Source: Pristimantibacillus sp052113225 (GTDB lineage: Bacteria; Bacillota; Bacilli; Paenibacillales; Paenibacillaceae). From it: a stretch of 64,000 bases of DNA. Numbering within the stretch: position 1 is the first letter of the stretch; the number at the start of each line of letters is the position of its first letter. Location: NCBI RefSeq assembly GCF_052113225.1, contig NZ_JBFRCT010000007.1, positions 333,315 to 397,314 on the forward strand, written 5' to 3'. The position numbers and the translations under genes are program-made. Below, piece after piece: positions 1-9,195 of the stretch. The notes under the pieces are model-generated. The model saw only the letters and a program-made list of their open reading frames with translations, did no database searches and was not told the DNA's origin.

Positions 1-1
1 C

Positions 2-364
2 TATCATCGAGGGATTACACTTTACGGGAATCCGATTCAAGAATTGTTTCAGCCCATAGAGCGTAAATATTATGTGCAATCCATTCTTAATGATATTGGA
101 GACGCTTCTACGGGTATTATTGACCAACCGTTATATTATTCTTTGAATTTGTGCAGAGTTCTCTTGTATTTGCAGGAAGGTACCGTATCCTCCAAGCTGG
201 AAGGCGGGGAATGGGGATTGCGTACATTGCCGAGCAAGTTCCATTCTGTGATTCACAAATGCTTAGAGGAATACAGCGGTAGGGAAAATAAGCTGGAGTT
301 TGATAACAAGCAGTTAGTAGAGTTTGCCGAGTATATGCAAAATAAAATCCATCAACTTCACTGA
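2..364 (+). CDS. Aminoglycoside nucleotidyltransferase-like protein, C-terminal part (DUF4111 type)
   Basis: This reading frame is already open at the left edge, so the gene starts outside the window. The visible ~120 residues begin YHRGITLYGNPI and continue with an all-helical region. This matches the C-terminal helical domain (DUF4111) of streptomycin/spectinomycin adenylyltransferase-like proteins, which transfer AMP to aminoglycosides. The catalytic nucleotidyltransferase domain is not visible, so activity and substrate cannot be judged. The stop codon overlaps the stop of the convergent TetR gene by 7 bp, leaving no room for a separate terminator. Confidence 0.7.
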   Translation, partial: YHRGITLYGNPIQELFQPIERKYYVQSILNDIGDASTGIIDQPLYYSLNLCRVLLYLQEGTVSSKLEGGEWGLRTLPSKFHSVIHKCLEEYSGRENKLEFDNKQLVEFAEYMQNKIHQLH

Positions 365-927
365 TCTCCGTTCATAAATAAAGCCTCAAGCTGGCTTGCC
401 ATATATTTAGGACTGAACGGAGTTTTTTCTTTCAGCCACCAGGTAACAATTCCTAGGTTAGAGGCGGCAACAATTTCGGGACGGACGCGGAGCGGGAGAC
501 GTCCTTTTTGTTTTTTATCCTCATCCCACAGCTTTACGATTTCAAGCAGCATGTTATAGATCCGATCCTGGAATGCTTTATTATCCAGCATGGCATTGTA
601 TAAGCCGGCATTCTTATAGAAATGTTCCAGAAAAGCAGTTAGTACGGGAGGGGAAGAGGTAGAGTATGCTTTTTGAACGGTTTGAATGGAGATCGTTTGC
701 TGCATCTCGTCCAGCATCTCGGCAATGGTCTGCTCGAGCAGGTCCTCAATACTAACGTAATGCAAATAAAAGGTTGCCCGATTTATCTCTGCGCGGTCTG
801 CAATCGCTTGAACCGTCAGTTTGCTGCGATCTAAATCCTCTTGTATGAGTGAAATAATAGCTTGCTTCAGCAGTTTTCGAGTCCGCTTGATACGAAGGTC
901 GGTTTTGGCCTTGTCGGCGCTCATCAT
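358..927 (-). CDS. TetR/AcrR family transcriptional regulator
   Basis: A protein of about 189 residues with an N-terminal TetR-type helix-turn-helix (residues ~10-60, core ending RATFYLHY) and a helical C-terminal ligand/dimer domain. The TetR family represses nearby genes until an effector binds. The start is placed at ATG 927 (ATG 924 is equally possible) because GAGAGG lies about 8 bases upstream; an upstream TTG at 942 would sit inside that Shine-Dalgarno. It is divergent from the aldehyde dehydrogenase/SDR pair across ~260 bp, so control of that pair is a reasonable inference. Confidence 0.85.
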   Translation of the reverse strand: MMSADKAKTDLRIKRTRKLLKQAIISLIQEDLDRSKLTVQAIADRAEINRATFYLHYVSIEDLLEQTIAEMLDEMQQTISIQTVQKAYSTSSPPVLTAFLEHFYKNAGLYNAMLDNKAFQDRIYNMLLEIVKLWDEDKKQKGRLPLRVRPEIVAASNLGIVTWWLKEKTPFSPKYMASQLEALFMNGDQ

Positions 928-955
928 ATCCATCCCTCTCAATTGGCATGTCCTA

Positions 956-972
956 TTGTTCTATATTAACAA
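956..972. promoter_or_regulatory. Possible TetR operator (short inverted repeat)
   Basis: TTGTT and AACAA arms separated by 7 bases lie just upstream of the TetR start, where an autoregulatory operator would be expected. The arms are short and AT-rich, so this is only a candidate. Confidence 0.25.
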
Positions 973-1119
973 CATCGAATCAATTAAACAACACATTGTC
1001 TATTAAAAACGGACTGACTACCGACAGACACAATACAAAAATCCGTCTAACTTTCCCCTTTTAATCGTCACACCTTCGTTCAACTGTTGAATATTTGATA
1101 TTTTCTGAATTTTTGTTCA

Positions 1120-1149
1120 TTGATCGATAAAGCGCCAAGAACCTATACT
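1120..1149 (+). promoter_or_regulatory. Probable sigma-A promoter for the ALDH-SDR operon
   Basis: TTGATC and TATACT are separated by 18 bp, and the -10 box lies about 40 bp before the ALDH start. The -35 is one or two mismatches from consensus. No other promoter-like pair as good was seen in the divergent region. Confidence 0.45.
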
Positions 1150-1187
1150 GTAAAGGCTTACAAAGTATACGTATGGAGGTGCTCCTA

Positions 1188-2519
1188 ATGACAGAAATAT
1201 TGGTCAATGATCAAGTGCAAGAGATGGAGAGAGTCTTTCATCTGCAAAAGAAAAACCAATGGAAAATGAAAAATACATCGGCAGTAGAACGTATTGAGCT
1301 GCTTGGAAAACTTCGTACAGCCTTGGAGCTTCATCGTGAAGAAATCGACGAAGCGCTGTTCCAGGACTTGGGCCGCCAAAAAAACTCTGCTGAAGTGTAT
1401 ATGGTGATTAAAGAATTGGACTATACGATTGCGCATTTGGAAGAGTGGATGAGCTATGAGGTTCATGATCACCCGACAATTCCAACTGCTAAATACTATG
1501 TACAGTACGAGCCTAGAGGCGTTGTGTTATTGCTAGGTGCTTGGAACTTCCCGCTCGATCTTGTTTTCTCGCCGCTTGTTGCACTCTTGGCAGCAGGGAA
1601 TACGGCTATTGTTAAGGCGAATGAAGTCACACCAAACTGCTCAGCTGTGATTGCAATGGTTATCAAGCATACGTTTGATGAAGATGTAGTCGCTTGTTTC
1701 GAAGGTGGTATTGAAGTTGCACATGCACTGGAACAGCTGCCATTCGATCATATTTTCTTCACTGGTAGTCCTAAGGTCGGCAAATCTGTCATGGAAGCTG
1801 CTTCGAAAAACTTAACTTCCGTTACCCTGGAGCTGGGCGGCCGTTCTCCTCTAGTATTGGATGAGACCGCTAATTTGCAATCGGTTGCCCAAGGGGTTGG
1901 GATCTGCAAGACCGTGAACGCCGGACAGATCTGCTTGGCGGTTAATCATATCTTCGCTCCTCGATCCAAAGTGGATGAACTGGTAAGTGCGATCTCGGCT
2001 TTCTTGAAGGCAAGCTGTTATGAGAATGAGGTTTACAAACCAGAGAAGGTTGGGAAAATCGTCGACGGACGGAACTTTGACCGTGTTACTAGCTATATCT
2101 CGGATACGCTGGAGAAAGGGGCATCCATTGTATTTGGTGGCAATCATGACAAATCGATTTTATCGATTGAGCCAACCATTCTTACGGATGTAACTCTGGA
2201 CAGCGCGCTTGTGCAGAACGAGATTTTTGCACCGGTTATTCCGATTGTCGCCTACGACGATATCCAAGAGGTTATCGATTTCATCAATGACGGCGGCAAG
2301 CCGCTGGGCCTGTTTATTTTCTCGAACAATCAATTATTTGTTGATCATGTCATTAATCATATTTCCTGCGGAGGTATTACGATTAACGGTTGGGCGATGC
2401 ATGCGAGCACCCATGAGCTACCTTTTGGCGGAGTTAATCAAAGCGGCATGGGCAGCTATCACGGTGTCCACGGCTTTAAGGAACTGTCTCATGCTAGACC
2501 AATCTTCAAAACTTACTAG
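1188..2519 (+). CDS. Aldehyde dehydrogenase, NAD(P)-dependent (ALDH3-like)
   Basis: A 443-residue enzyme oxidising aldehydes to carboxylates. Visible landmarks are the WNFPL cofactor-binding segment, FTGSPKVGK at the nucleotide-binding turn, the general-base glutamate in LELGG and the catalytic cysteine in NAGQICLA. The length (~440) and N-terminal layout fit the short ALDH3/coniferyl-aldehyde dehydrogenase-like branch. ATG 1188 is chosen because GGAGGTG ends 8 bases upstream; the upstream in-frame ATG at 1173 overlaps that site. It lies 18 bp before an SDR gene, so the two probably oxidise an alcohol to an acid in two steps. The real substrate is unknown. Confidence 0.88.
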   Translation: MTEILVNDQVQEMERVFHLQKKNQWKMKNTSAVERIELLGKLRTALELHREEIDEALFQDLGRQKNSAEVYMVIKELDYTIAHLEEWMSYEVHDHPTIPTAKYYVQYEPRGVVLLLGAWNFPLDLVFSPLVALLAAGNTAIVKANEVTPNCSAVIAMVIKHTFDEDVVACFEGGIEVAHALEQLPFDHIFFTGSPKVGKSVMEAASKNLTSVTLELGGRSPLVLDETANLQSVAQGVGICKTVNAGQICLAVNHIFAPRSKVDELVSAISAFLKASCYENEVYKPEKVGKIVDGRNFDRVTSYISDTLEKGASIVFGGNHDKSILSIEPTILTDVTLDSALVQNEIFAPVIPIVAYDDIQEVIDFINDGGKPLGLFIFSNNQLFVDHVINHISCGGITINGWAMHASTHELPFGGVNQSGMGSYHGVHGFKELSHARPIFKTY

Positions 2520-2537
2520 AGCGGAGGAATCATCATT

Positions 2538-3386
2538 ATGAAAGATTATTTTGGCTATAACGGGCAAGTCTGTGTCGTAACCGGGGCGGCTTCCGGGATG
2601 GGGAAAGCAACAACAGAGATGCTTGTTGATCTAGGTGCTGAGGTCTACGCACTGGATCTTATGGAAGTGACAACACCAGGTATCAAAGCGTTTATTAAAG
2701 TAAGCCTAGGTGAAAAAGAATCTATCGATGAAGCGTTCAAACAGCTCCCTGGACAGATCGACAAGTTCTTCGGCATCGCTGGAGTATCTGGAGTTAGAAC
2801 AGACTTCAATACGACGATTGCGATTAATTTTACCGCGAACAAATACATCACGGATGAGTATCTCACAAGCAGAATGAAACCTGGTGGAGCGATCTCCTAC
2901 ATTTCTTCAAGCGGTGGCTTGAGATGGGAGAAGCCGGACAATCTGGCGGAATTCCAATCCGTTGTTGATGCGAAAGGCTGGGAAGGGATCACGGCTGCAC
3001 TAAACGATCTTGGGAAATCGGAGCTGCCGGGGCCTTTGGGTTATGTATTATCGAAACGTGCACTCAACTATTACATTGCAACAATTGTCCCCGTGTTTGG
3101 GCAAAATCATATTCGGGTTAACGGCGTACTGCCTGCCGCAACGCAGAGCGGTCTGACGAATGAATTCGCTGCTATGAAAGGCGGCATGGACAAATTCCTC
3201 GAATCCACAGGGTTTGCCGGAAGATTAGCGGAATCACGTGAGATGGCGGAGCCAATCGTCTTCCTGAACAGCAAGATGGCATCGTATATTTCTGGTGCAT
3301 TGCTTGATGTAGATTTCGGCTTAAACATTCTGCCGGTTGCTGGTCTAACCCCAGATAAATCAAACTTCAAGCTGTTTTCTCGATAA
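2538..3386 (+). CDS. SDR family oxidoreductase (coniferyl-alcohol/3-alpha-hydroxysteroid dehydrogenase-like)
   Basis: A 282-residue short-chain dehydrogenase. It has the glycine-rich TGAASGMG cofactor motif near residue 16, a Ser-rich ISSSGG catalytic strand, and a YVLSK catalytic Tyr/Lys motif near residue 171. The long insertion between the serine strand and the tyrosine, and the late VNGVLPAATQSGL loop, resemble the subgroup holding coniferyl-alcohol dehydrogenase and bacterial 3-alpha-hydroxysteroid dehydrogenase. GGAGGAA precedes the start. Cotranscribed with the ALDH, it probably makes that enzyme's aldehyde substrate. Confidence 0.85.
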   Translation: MKDYFGYNGQVCVVTGAASGMGKATTEMLVDLGAEVYALDLMEVTTPGIKAFIKVSLGEKESIDEAFKQLPGQIDKFFGIAGVSGVRTDFNTTIAINFTANKYITDEYLTSRMKPGGAISYISSSGGLRWEKPDNLAEFQSVVDAKGWEGITAALNDLGKSELPGPLGYVLSKRALNYYIATIVPVFGQNHIRVNGVLPAATQSGLTNEFAAMKGGMDKFLESTGFAGRLAESREMAEPIVFLNSKMASYISGALLDVDFGLNILPVAGLTPDKSNFKLFSR

Positions 3387-3397
3387 TTGAAAAATAA

Positions 3398-3447
3398 GGG
3401 GCTACACCATCGGTCATTGACATGACTATGGTGCAGCCCTTTTTTAT
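3398..3447 (+). terminator. Intrinsic terminator after the ALDH-SDR operon
   Basis: A 12-bp stem with one mismatch (GGGCTACACCAT with ATGGTGCAGCCC) is followed directly by TTTTTTATTT. Confidence 0.85.
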
Positions 3448-3617
3448 TTAGGTTAAGCAGCAACCTACGCATTCGAATGTTCTTCCGATCGCCATTGCTC
3501 GGGGATTCCTTTGAATCAACGTGTTAAGGTTGGAATCCCCTCACAAAAGCGAACGCTGACGCTTCTCCAGAATCATTCGAATTGCTCCGTTTGCATTTAA
3601 CCAGGTTCATTTTATGA

Positions 3618-4478
3618 TTAACCAAGTGATTGTGATGTCTTCAGCACATCTCGGAAAGTCATTGGCATACGGCCGATGAGCTTAGCTAATGTGGAATCTG
3701 TTCGTGCGAACTCCCCTTCGCGGCTTGCGAGAAAGATGCCGAGCAGCAGGTCTGCCCGTTCTTCGGGGAGGCCATAAGATATCAACTGGTCGCGATACTC
3801 TTCATCGGATATAACAACCCGGCGGATTGGACGTCCTGTTAGTTCCGATGCTACCGCGGCGATGTCTTCCAGGTCCAGCATCTCGGAAGATGTTAGCACT
3901 GGGGTCACGCCGTCAATAGGCTGTTCAGTAAGCAGGATTGCTGTTAGTTCCGCGAGATCAGCGTGGGAAGTCCAAGCAATGGGTCCGTCAGCCGGAGCTG
4001 CCAAGATTCCTGTTTGAATGGCTTGGCCAAGCAGCATAATGCCAGAAGCGGTGTAAAAGCCGTTACGAAGAGAAGTGTAGGGTACACCTGAATCTTGCAG
4101 CATCTCTTCGGTGGCCGCATGGTCCACCATAGGGGCAAAATGCGAGGTATGTGATGAGCCCATCTGGCTGGTATATAAGATGCGTCCGGCTCCAGCCATC
4201 TTCGCTGCATCAATTGCTGTTCGATGCTGACGGATCGTAGCCTCTCCCGAGCTGTCGGAAGAAACAATAAGAACCTGCGATGCTCCCTCGAAGGCATCGG
4301 CAAGACTTTCGGCATCATCGTAGTCTCCTCTGCGTACTCGCACTCCTCGTTCTATAAGTGCTTGTGCTTTAGTCACATCGCGGACACTCACGCCAATCGT
4401 TTCTGCTGATACTCGCTCAAGTAATTGATCCACAACGGCCTGTCCTAACTGTCCGTTTGCTCCTGTTACAATAATCAT
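3618..4478 (-). CDS. NmrA-like NAD(P)H-binding oxidoreductase (QorB-type)
   Basis: A 286-residue atypical SDR. The N-terminal Rossmann motif VTGANGQLG is followed by the DYDD and YTSQMG segments typical of NmrA/NAD(P)H:quinone oxidoreductase 2 proteins. These lack the SDR Tyr-x-x-x-Lys pair and reduce quinones or sense NADP(H). ATG 4478 is preferred over ATG 4487 because AGGAAAGG lies 9 bases before it and abuts the other. A TetR gene is divergent, the usual arrangement for QorB-type reductases under a dedicated repressor, so electrophile or quinone stress control is inferred. Confidence 0.8.
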   Translation of the reverse strand: MIIVTGANGQLGQAVVDQLLERVSAETIGVSVRDVTKAQALIERGVRVRRGDYDDAESLADAFEGASQVLIVSSDSSGEATIRQHRTAIDAAKMAGAGRILYTSQMGSSHTSHFAPMVDHAATEEMLQDSGVPYTSLRNGFYTASGIMLLGQAIQTGILAAPADGPIAWTSHADLAELTAILLTEQPIDGVTPVLTSSEMLDLEDIAAVASELTGRPIRRVVISDEEYRDQLISYGLPEERADLLLGIFLASREGEFARTDSTLAKLIGRMPMTFRDVLKTSQSLG

Positions 4479-4640
4479 CTCTATCATCCTTTCCTGTGTT
4501 GCTTAGCCATCGTCATACACGGCATAATGAAAGGATAAGCGGATTTCATTAGCCGAACAATCAGCAATAGAGAGCTATCGTTGTGTAGACAACAGATACC
4601 TTGTTCTGTCGGCTTTGTATCCTGAAGAGTGAGGTAGAAT

Positions 4641-5237
4641 ATGCCTGTTAATCCAAATGACCCTCGAGTGAAACGTACGAGGCAGCTGATGATGATCGCC
4701 TTCATGGAGCTGCTCGAGCAAAAGAAAAACATCTACTCCATATCGATTCAGGATATTACGAATCAAGCGACTGTCAACCGCGCCACCTTTTATTCGCATT
4801 TCGATGATAAGAATGCTTTTCTGGAATGCTGGATGAGAGAGAAGTTTGTGATGATCATGAAGGACAAATTGCCCGATCTTAGAATTACGGGGATGAACAG
4901 CCTTCAAATTGTTATTCAAACCGTATTCGAGTTTCTCATTCGGTTCAGGCAATACATGACGCCTGGCGATAATCAATTTGAACCGCTGTTTGAAATCGCC
5001 ATGCATAAGGAGCTTAAACAACTGCTGCTTAGGTGGTTGAAGGATGAGCACCACGCATCGATCTCCGAAGAAATGCTGGAAACGACTGCTTTGGTCATCA
5101 GTTGGGGCATATTTGGGACAGCCTTGCAGTGGAGCCGTAATCCTCAGCGCCGGTCGGTGAGCTTGATGGTGCGGGAGGTAGTGGAGGTTGTTGCAGCAGC
5201 CGTGGCTCCTGTCATGGCAGATGCAGAATCCTTATAA
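4641..5237 (+). CDS. TetR/AcrR family transcriptional regulator
   Basis: A 198-residue protein with an N-terminal TetR helix-turn-helix (residues ~10-60, signature NRATFYSHF) and a helical C-terminal effector domain. GAGGT lies 6-7 bases upstream of the ATG. It is divergent from the NmrA-like reductase across ~160 bp and followed by its own terminator, so repression of itself and the reductase is the simplest reading. The ligand is unknown. Confidence 0.85.
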   Translation: MPVNPNDPRVKRTRQLMMIAFMELLEQKKNIYSISIQDITNQATVNRATFYSHFDDKNAFLECWMREKFVMIMKDKLPDLRITGMNSLQIVIQTVFEFLIRFRQYMTPGDNQFEPLFEIAMHKELKQLLLRWLKDEHHASISEEMLETTALVISWGIFGTALQWSRNPQRRSVSLMVREVVEVVAAAVAPVMADAESL

Positions 5238-5260
5238 AAAATAGATACATAACGATTGAG

Positions 5261-5288
5261 GACATGGAGAGCTCTCCATGTCTTTTTT
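5261..5288 (+). terminator. Intrinsic terminator after TetR
   Basis: A perfect 11-bp palindromic stem (GACATGGAGAG with CTCTCCATGTC) runs into TTTTTTAT. Confidence 0.85.
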
Positions 5289-5384
5289 ATATCCTGACCT
5301 TTTCTTGCTAATGAATTTTTTTCCACCACGTAGTGCATGATAAGGAAACCAAAACTGGGCACATCGCGTGAAGGGGGACAAGTC

Positions 5385-6524
5385 ATGGTGACGCTGAGGC
5401 AGATGGCTTCGACGGTCATTTTATTTCTGATCGGAAGCTCCTCCTTGTTTGTGCTAGGAGGCAAGGCAGAGAAGGATGCCTGGATGTCCGTTTTTATAGG
5501 GATGTTGGCTGGGCTGGTACTTCTTAGCTTAGTGACTTTGCAGATTCAAAAGCTGGAGCCAGAGCGGAATCTTATTGAAATTTATAAACTTTATTTCGGT
5601 AAAATCATTGGCTTCGCATTTGGTTTCATCTTTGTCATCTACTATTGCTACAAGTGTATTCGTAACGTACGTGAGTTTGCGGACCTGTCTATTATGCTCC
5701 TGCTCTCGGATACGCCTTTATCGGTCGTTATGCTCATCATCTGTCTGATTGGCGGCTATGCGGTAATGGGAGGACCAGGTGTATTCTTCCGGATGGTGGA
5801 AATGCTGCTGCCTATTCTGTTGTTGATTTATGTGGTTCTGTATATTCTGCTGCTTAGCTCGGGGCTTATTGATTTCAACCGGCTGCTGCCGTTCTTGGAG
5901 AAGGGGTTTAAGCCGGTCTGGGACGCTGCCATTCCTGAGATTATTTCGTTTCCGTTTGGTGAAATGGTGTTGTTCCTCATGTTCTGGCGCTATGTCGAGT
6001 TTAAGCAATTCAGCCAAATTATAAAAATGACGATCAAGGGCTATCTATTCGCTGGGGTGTTCATCACCTTTATGAATGTAGTCATTATCTCCAGCCTTGG
6101 ATCGTTTGCCGGATGGAGTACTGTTCCGCTGCTTCAAGCAGCAACTTATATTTCAATAGGCAACGTATTTGAACGGATTGATCCACTTGTAGCTTTGCTC
6201 TTCTTCACTGCCGTTTATGTCAAATTGACCGCCTACTATTTGGGCGCTTCACTCGCCCTTGCTTATTTGCTCGGCATCTCGCTGCGAATAGCTGCGATCC
6301 CGGTCGGGCTTGGTATATTCATCGGCTCATTTTGGTTCAAGAGCTATATGCATCAGGTTAACGTAGGCTTCGAGCAAAACTTGAAGTATCATTTTCCGAT
6401 TTTTCAAATGCTTATACCAGCGGTACTGCTGATCGTTATGCTGTTAAGAAAAGGTGTACGCTCTGGGAGGAATCATAAGCAACCAAGCCATTCATCTAGT
6501 GAGGAAAGCAACCATGCCAAATGA
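5385..6524 (+). CDS. GerAB-type spore germination permease (first B subunit)
   Basis: A 379-residue membrane protein with about ten hydrophobic segments, of the APC-superfamily GerAB/endospore germination permease type. In the inner spore membrane such B subunits carry the germinant-binding pocket. ATG 5385 is chosen for GAAGGGGG 7 bases upstream; an earlier in-frame ATG at 5337 has no such site. The end overlaps the GerA start by 11 bp, so the genes are translationally coupled. It is only distantly similar to the second B subunit in the same operon, so the two may recognise different germinants or form a heteromer. Confidence 0.87.
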   Translation: MVTLRQMASTVILFLIGSSSLFVLGGKAEKDAWMSVFIGMLAGLVLLSLVTLQIQKLEPERNLIEIYKLYFGKIIGFAFGFIFVIYYCYKCIRNVREFADLSIMLLLSDTPLSVVMLIICLIGGYAVMGGPGVFFRMVEMLLPILLLIYVVLYILLLSSGLIDFNRLLPFLEKGFKPVWDAAIPEIISFPFGEMVLFLMFWRYVEFKQFSQIIKMTIKGYLFAGVFITFMNVVIISSLGSFAGWSTVPLLQAATYISIGNVFERIDPLVALLFFTAVYVKLTAYYLGASLALAYLLGISLRIAAIPVGLGIFIGSFWFKSYMHQVNVGFEQNLKYHFPIFQMLIPAVLLIVMLLRKGVRSGRNHKQPSHSSSEESNHAK

Positions 6525-8088
6525 TAAGACAACCAAACAATCTGAGAAGGAAGCACCAAAAAAAGAAACGAAACCCGAGCAAGTGCTTATTCCCGATTTT
6601 GACATTAATATTGAACGTCTGCATCGCTTTCTAGGCGATGGCGCGGATATCGTATGCCGTACCCTTCAGCATCGTTCATTTGATAATGCCCGTTATGCAC
6701 TGCTCTATATTGATGGCATTGTAGATGGCGTATCACTCAACACGATGCTGCTTGGTCTTCTTGATGACGCCAATCGATATATCGAAGGCGGAGTGGAGTC
6801 GAGCCTTTATCATCATCTAACCGAGCGGGTGATCGCAAACGGCAAGCTTGGCGAGGTCAATTCGATCAATAAAGCATGCTATGCGATGCTGGAAGGAAGC
6901 ACCATTCTTGTTGTAGAGGGCAGCCTGAAGGCCATTATTATTGATACAACCGGAGGCAAGTCCCGAGCGGTGGAGGAGCCAAGCAGCCAGACGGTAATTC
7001 GGGGGCCGAAGGAAGGTTTCACCGAAAATTTGCGGACCAATACCTCACTTATCCGCCGGATTATAAAGTCACCCGACTTACGTTTTGATTACAAAATGAT
7101 TGGGCATCAGACGAGGACAAATATTGCGATCGTCTATCTGGAGGGGATCGCAGAGGTTGAGGTCATTAAGGAGGTTCACCGCAGGCTAGATGCCATTGAT
7201 ATAGATGGCGTGCTCGAAAGCGGTTATATTGAAGAATTTATTCAGGACAGAGCCTTTACGCCATTCCCTCTCCTCCAAAATACGGAGCGTCCAGATGCGG
7301 CATGCGCGGGTATATTAGAAGGCCAGGTCGTTATTATTGTGTCGGGAACACCATTTGTTCTTCAAGCTCCGGTAACCTTTGTGAAGTTTTTTCAATCCAG
7401 CGAGGATTACTACCAGCGTTATGACATAGCGACCTTTCTACGGATAATTCGGATGACCTCCTTTTTTATCTCTATGCTGCTGCCGTCGCTGTACATTGCG
7501 ATTACCACCTTCCATCAGGAAATGCTGCCGACCTCGCTGCTCATCAGCTTGGCCGCACAACGTGAAGGTATTCCGTTTCCCGCATTGCTTGAAGCGTTCT
7601 TGATGGAGATTACCTTCGAGATATTACGGGAAGCAGGCGTTCGGATGCCGCGTATTATCGGACCTGCTATTTCGATTGTTGGTGCACTCGTGCTTGGTCA
7701 GGCTGCGGTTCAAGCTGGTATTATTTCAGCTGCGATGGTTATTGTCGTATCCTTCACGGCGATCGCGAGCTTTGTTATTCCCGCTGTAAATATGGGAGTT
7801 GCAGCTCGGCTTATCCGCTTCCTTCTTATGATTCTGGCTGGGACATTTGGGTTGTTTGGCATTATGTCGGGGCTTATGATCCTGCTTGCTCACATGTGCG
7901 GCTTACGTTCCTTCGGCAAGCCTTACCTGATGCCTTTTGCACCGTTTGTTGCATCGAATTTGAAGGATGTGCTGATTCGCGTACCTTGGTGGGCGATGCG
8001 TACTCGTCCGAAAAATATTGCTAGCGAGAAAAACATAACAAGGGCAGGTGCCGGGCAGAAGCCTGGCCCTGATCAGGAAGGAGTCTAG
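6514..8088 (+). CDS. GerA-type spore germination protein (A subunit)
   Basis: A 524-residue protein of the GerAA/GerKA/GerBA family: a soluble N-terminal region (~1-290) with the conserved SRAVEEPSSQTVIRGPKEGF-like signature, then several membrane segments (~300-480). The A subunit forms the oligomeric ion channel of the germinant receptor. GAGGAAA precedes ATG 6514; a longer upstream extension is unlikely. The gene overlaps the preceding permease and is 3 bp from the next one, so all are one operon. Expression in the forespore under sigma-G is expected from the family but no promoter was assigned. Confidence 0.92.
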   Translation: MPNDKTTKQSEKEAPKKETKPEQVLIPDFDINIERLHRFLGDGADIVCRTLQHRSFDNARYALLYIDGIVDGVSLNTMLLGLLDDANRYIEGGVESSLYHHLTERVIANGKLGEVNSINKACYAMLEGSTILVVEGSLKAIIIDTTGGKSRAVEEPSSQTVIRGPKEGFTENLRTNTSLIRRIIKSPDLRFDYKMIGHQTRTNIAIVYLEGIAEVEVIKEVHRRLDAIDIDGVLESGYIEEFIQDRAFTPFPLLQNTERPDAACAGILEGQVVIIVSGTPFVLQAPVTFVKFFQSSEDYYQRYDIATFLRIIRMTSFFISMLLPSLYIAITTFHQEMLPTSLLISLAAQREGIPFPALLEAFLMEITFEILREAGVRMPRIIGPAISIVGALVLGQAAVQAGIISAAMVIVVSFTAIASFVIPAVNMGVAARLIRFLLMILAGTFGLFGIMSGLMILLAHMCGLRSFGKPYLMPFAPFVASNLKDVLIRVPWWAMRTRPKNIASEKNITRAGAGQKPGPDQEGV

Positions 8089-8091
8089 ACG

Positions 8092-9195
8092 ATGAAGCCC
8101 GCTATTTCGACAACGCAGACAGTCGCATTAATCCAAAGCGCGATTGCCCCTACCATGGTGTTAGCGATACCAAGTGTGATGGTCAGCATTGCTCAGCATG
8201 ATGCTTGGATTTCAGGCGTTATAGCGGGTATCGTCGGTCTACTTATGGCTCTAATCATAGCGGCTATAAGTAAGGCCAATAAAGGACAGTACTTTGTTGA
8301 ATGGCTGGAGGGCAGGTTAGGTAAACCGATTGGTATTGCTATTGGCATTATGCTTGGTATTTATTATTTCAACAACTTTTGTGTCATCGTGAGGGTTTTT
8401 GCCAACTTTGTATCCGATATGGTGCTTGATGAGACTCCTCTATTTATGCTGGTAGGTATGATGGTAGTGGTAACCGTCTTTACAGTCTTACAGGGGATAG
8501 AAGCTATCGCTCGCTCTGCTTTTATGGTGCTTCTTCTGATTCTAATCGTTGTGCCGGTATCCGTCTTTATCCTATATACGGATATTGACTTCAAGAGGCT
8601 GATTCCCGTGTTTGATACTAGTGCAGCAAGAATGGCGGTTGCATCTCTTCCTCCAATTGCCCTTCTCTCTGAAGTATCGGTTCTGCTTATATTGACTCCC
8701 TTTATGAAAAAACCAGCATCTGCTATAAGAGCAGGATTATTTGGCTCGCTCTTAAGTTCTTCACAGCTGCTGCTCGTTATTTTGTTGGCATTAACCATCT
8801 TTGGACCGCAGCTTGTTCCGATGCTTTCCTATACCTTTGTTAACGTGATGGCGATTGTGGAGGTCGGCGAATTTCTGGAGCGGATAGAAATCTTTACGGT
8901 GTCCGTCTGGTTTCTGACGATGTATATCAAATTAACCGTATTTCTGTTTGCAGGGGTGCATTGTCTGACCCATTCTCTTCGTTTGAAGAGTAAACATCAT
9001 GTCCTGCTTGGGCTAGGCCTTCTTGCATTCGTAACGTCAGCGGGCGAATGGCCTCGTGATTTGGAAAGCGGTTATAAGAACTTGGCCAATATGCCGCAGC
9101 TGCTCATTATAAACGTTGGTCTGCCTATTCTGATTGCCCTAGGTCTTCTAGTCACACGGGGGAAAAGGAAGCAAGGAGGGAAACAAAGGCCATGA
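8092..9195 (+). CDS. GerAB-type spore germination permease (second B subunit)
   Basis: A 367-residue, ~10-segment permease of the endospore germination B-subunit family, beginning with the usual ISTTQTVALI-like N terminus and a PEL-region equivalent. It follows the A subunit by 3 bp, and its stop overlaps the C-subunit start as ATGA. This is the canonical position for the B gene, so the extra permease at the head of the operon is the unusual one. Confidence 0.9.
   Translation: MKPAISTTQTVALIQSAIAPTMVLAIPSVMVSIAQHDAWISGVIAGIVGLLMALIIAAISKANKGQYFVEWLEGRLGKPIGIAIGIMLGIYYFNNFCVIVRVFANFVSDMVLDETPLFMLVGMMVVVTVFTVLQGIEAIARSAFMVLLLILIVVPVSVFILYTDIDFKRLIPVFDTSAARMAVASLPPIALLSEVSVLLILTPFMKKPASAIRAGLFGSLLSSSQLLLVILLALTIFGPQLVPMLSYTFVNVMAIVEVGEFLERIEIFTVSVWFLTMYIKLTVFLFAGVHCLTHSLRLKSKHHVLLGLGLLAFVTSAGEWPRDLESGYKNLANMPQLLIINVGLPILIALGLLVTRGKRKQGGKQRP

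Noticed and set aside
4575..5054. A 159-codon minus-strand frame opposite the TetR gene
   Set aside because: The TetR protein on the plus strand has a full family pattern; the opposite frame has none.
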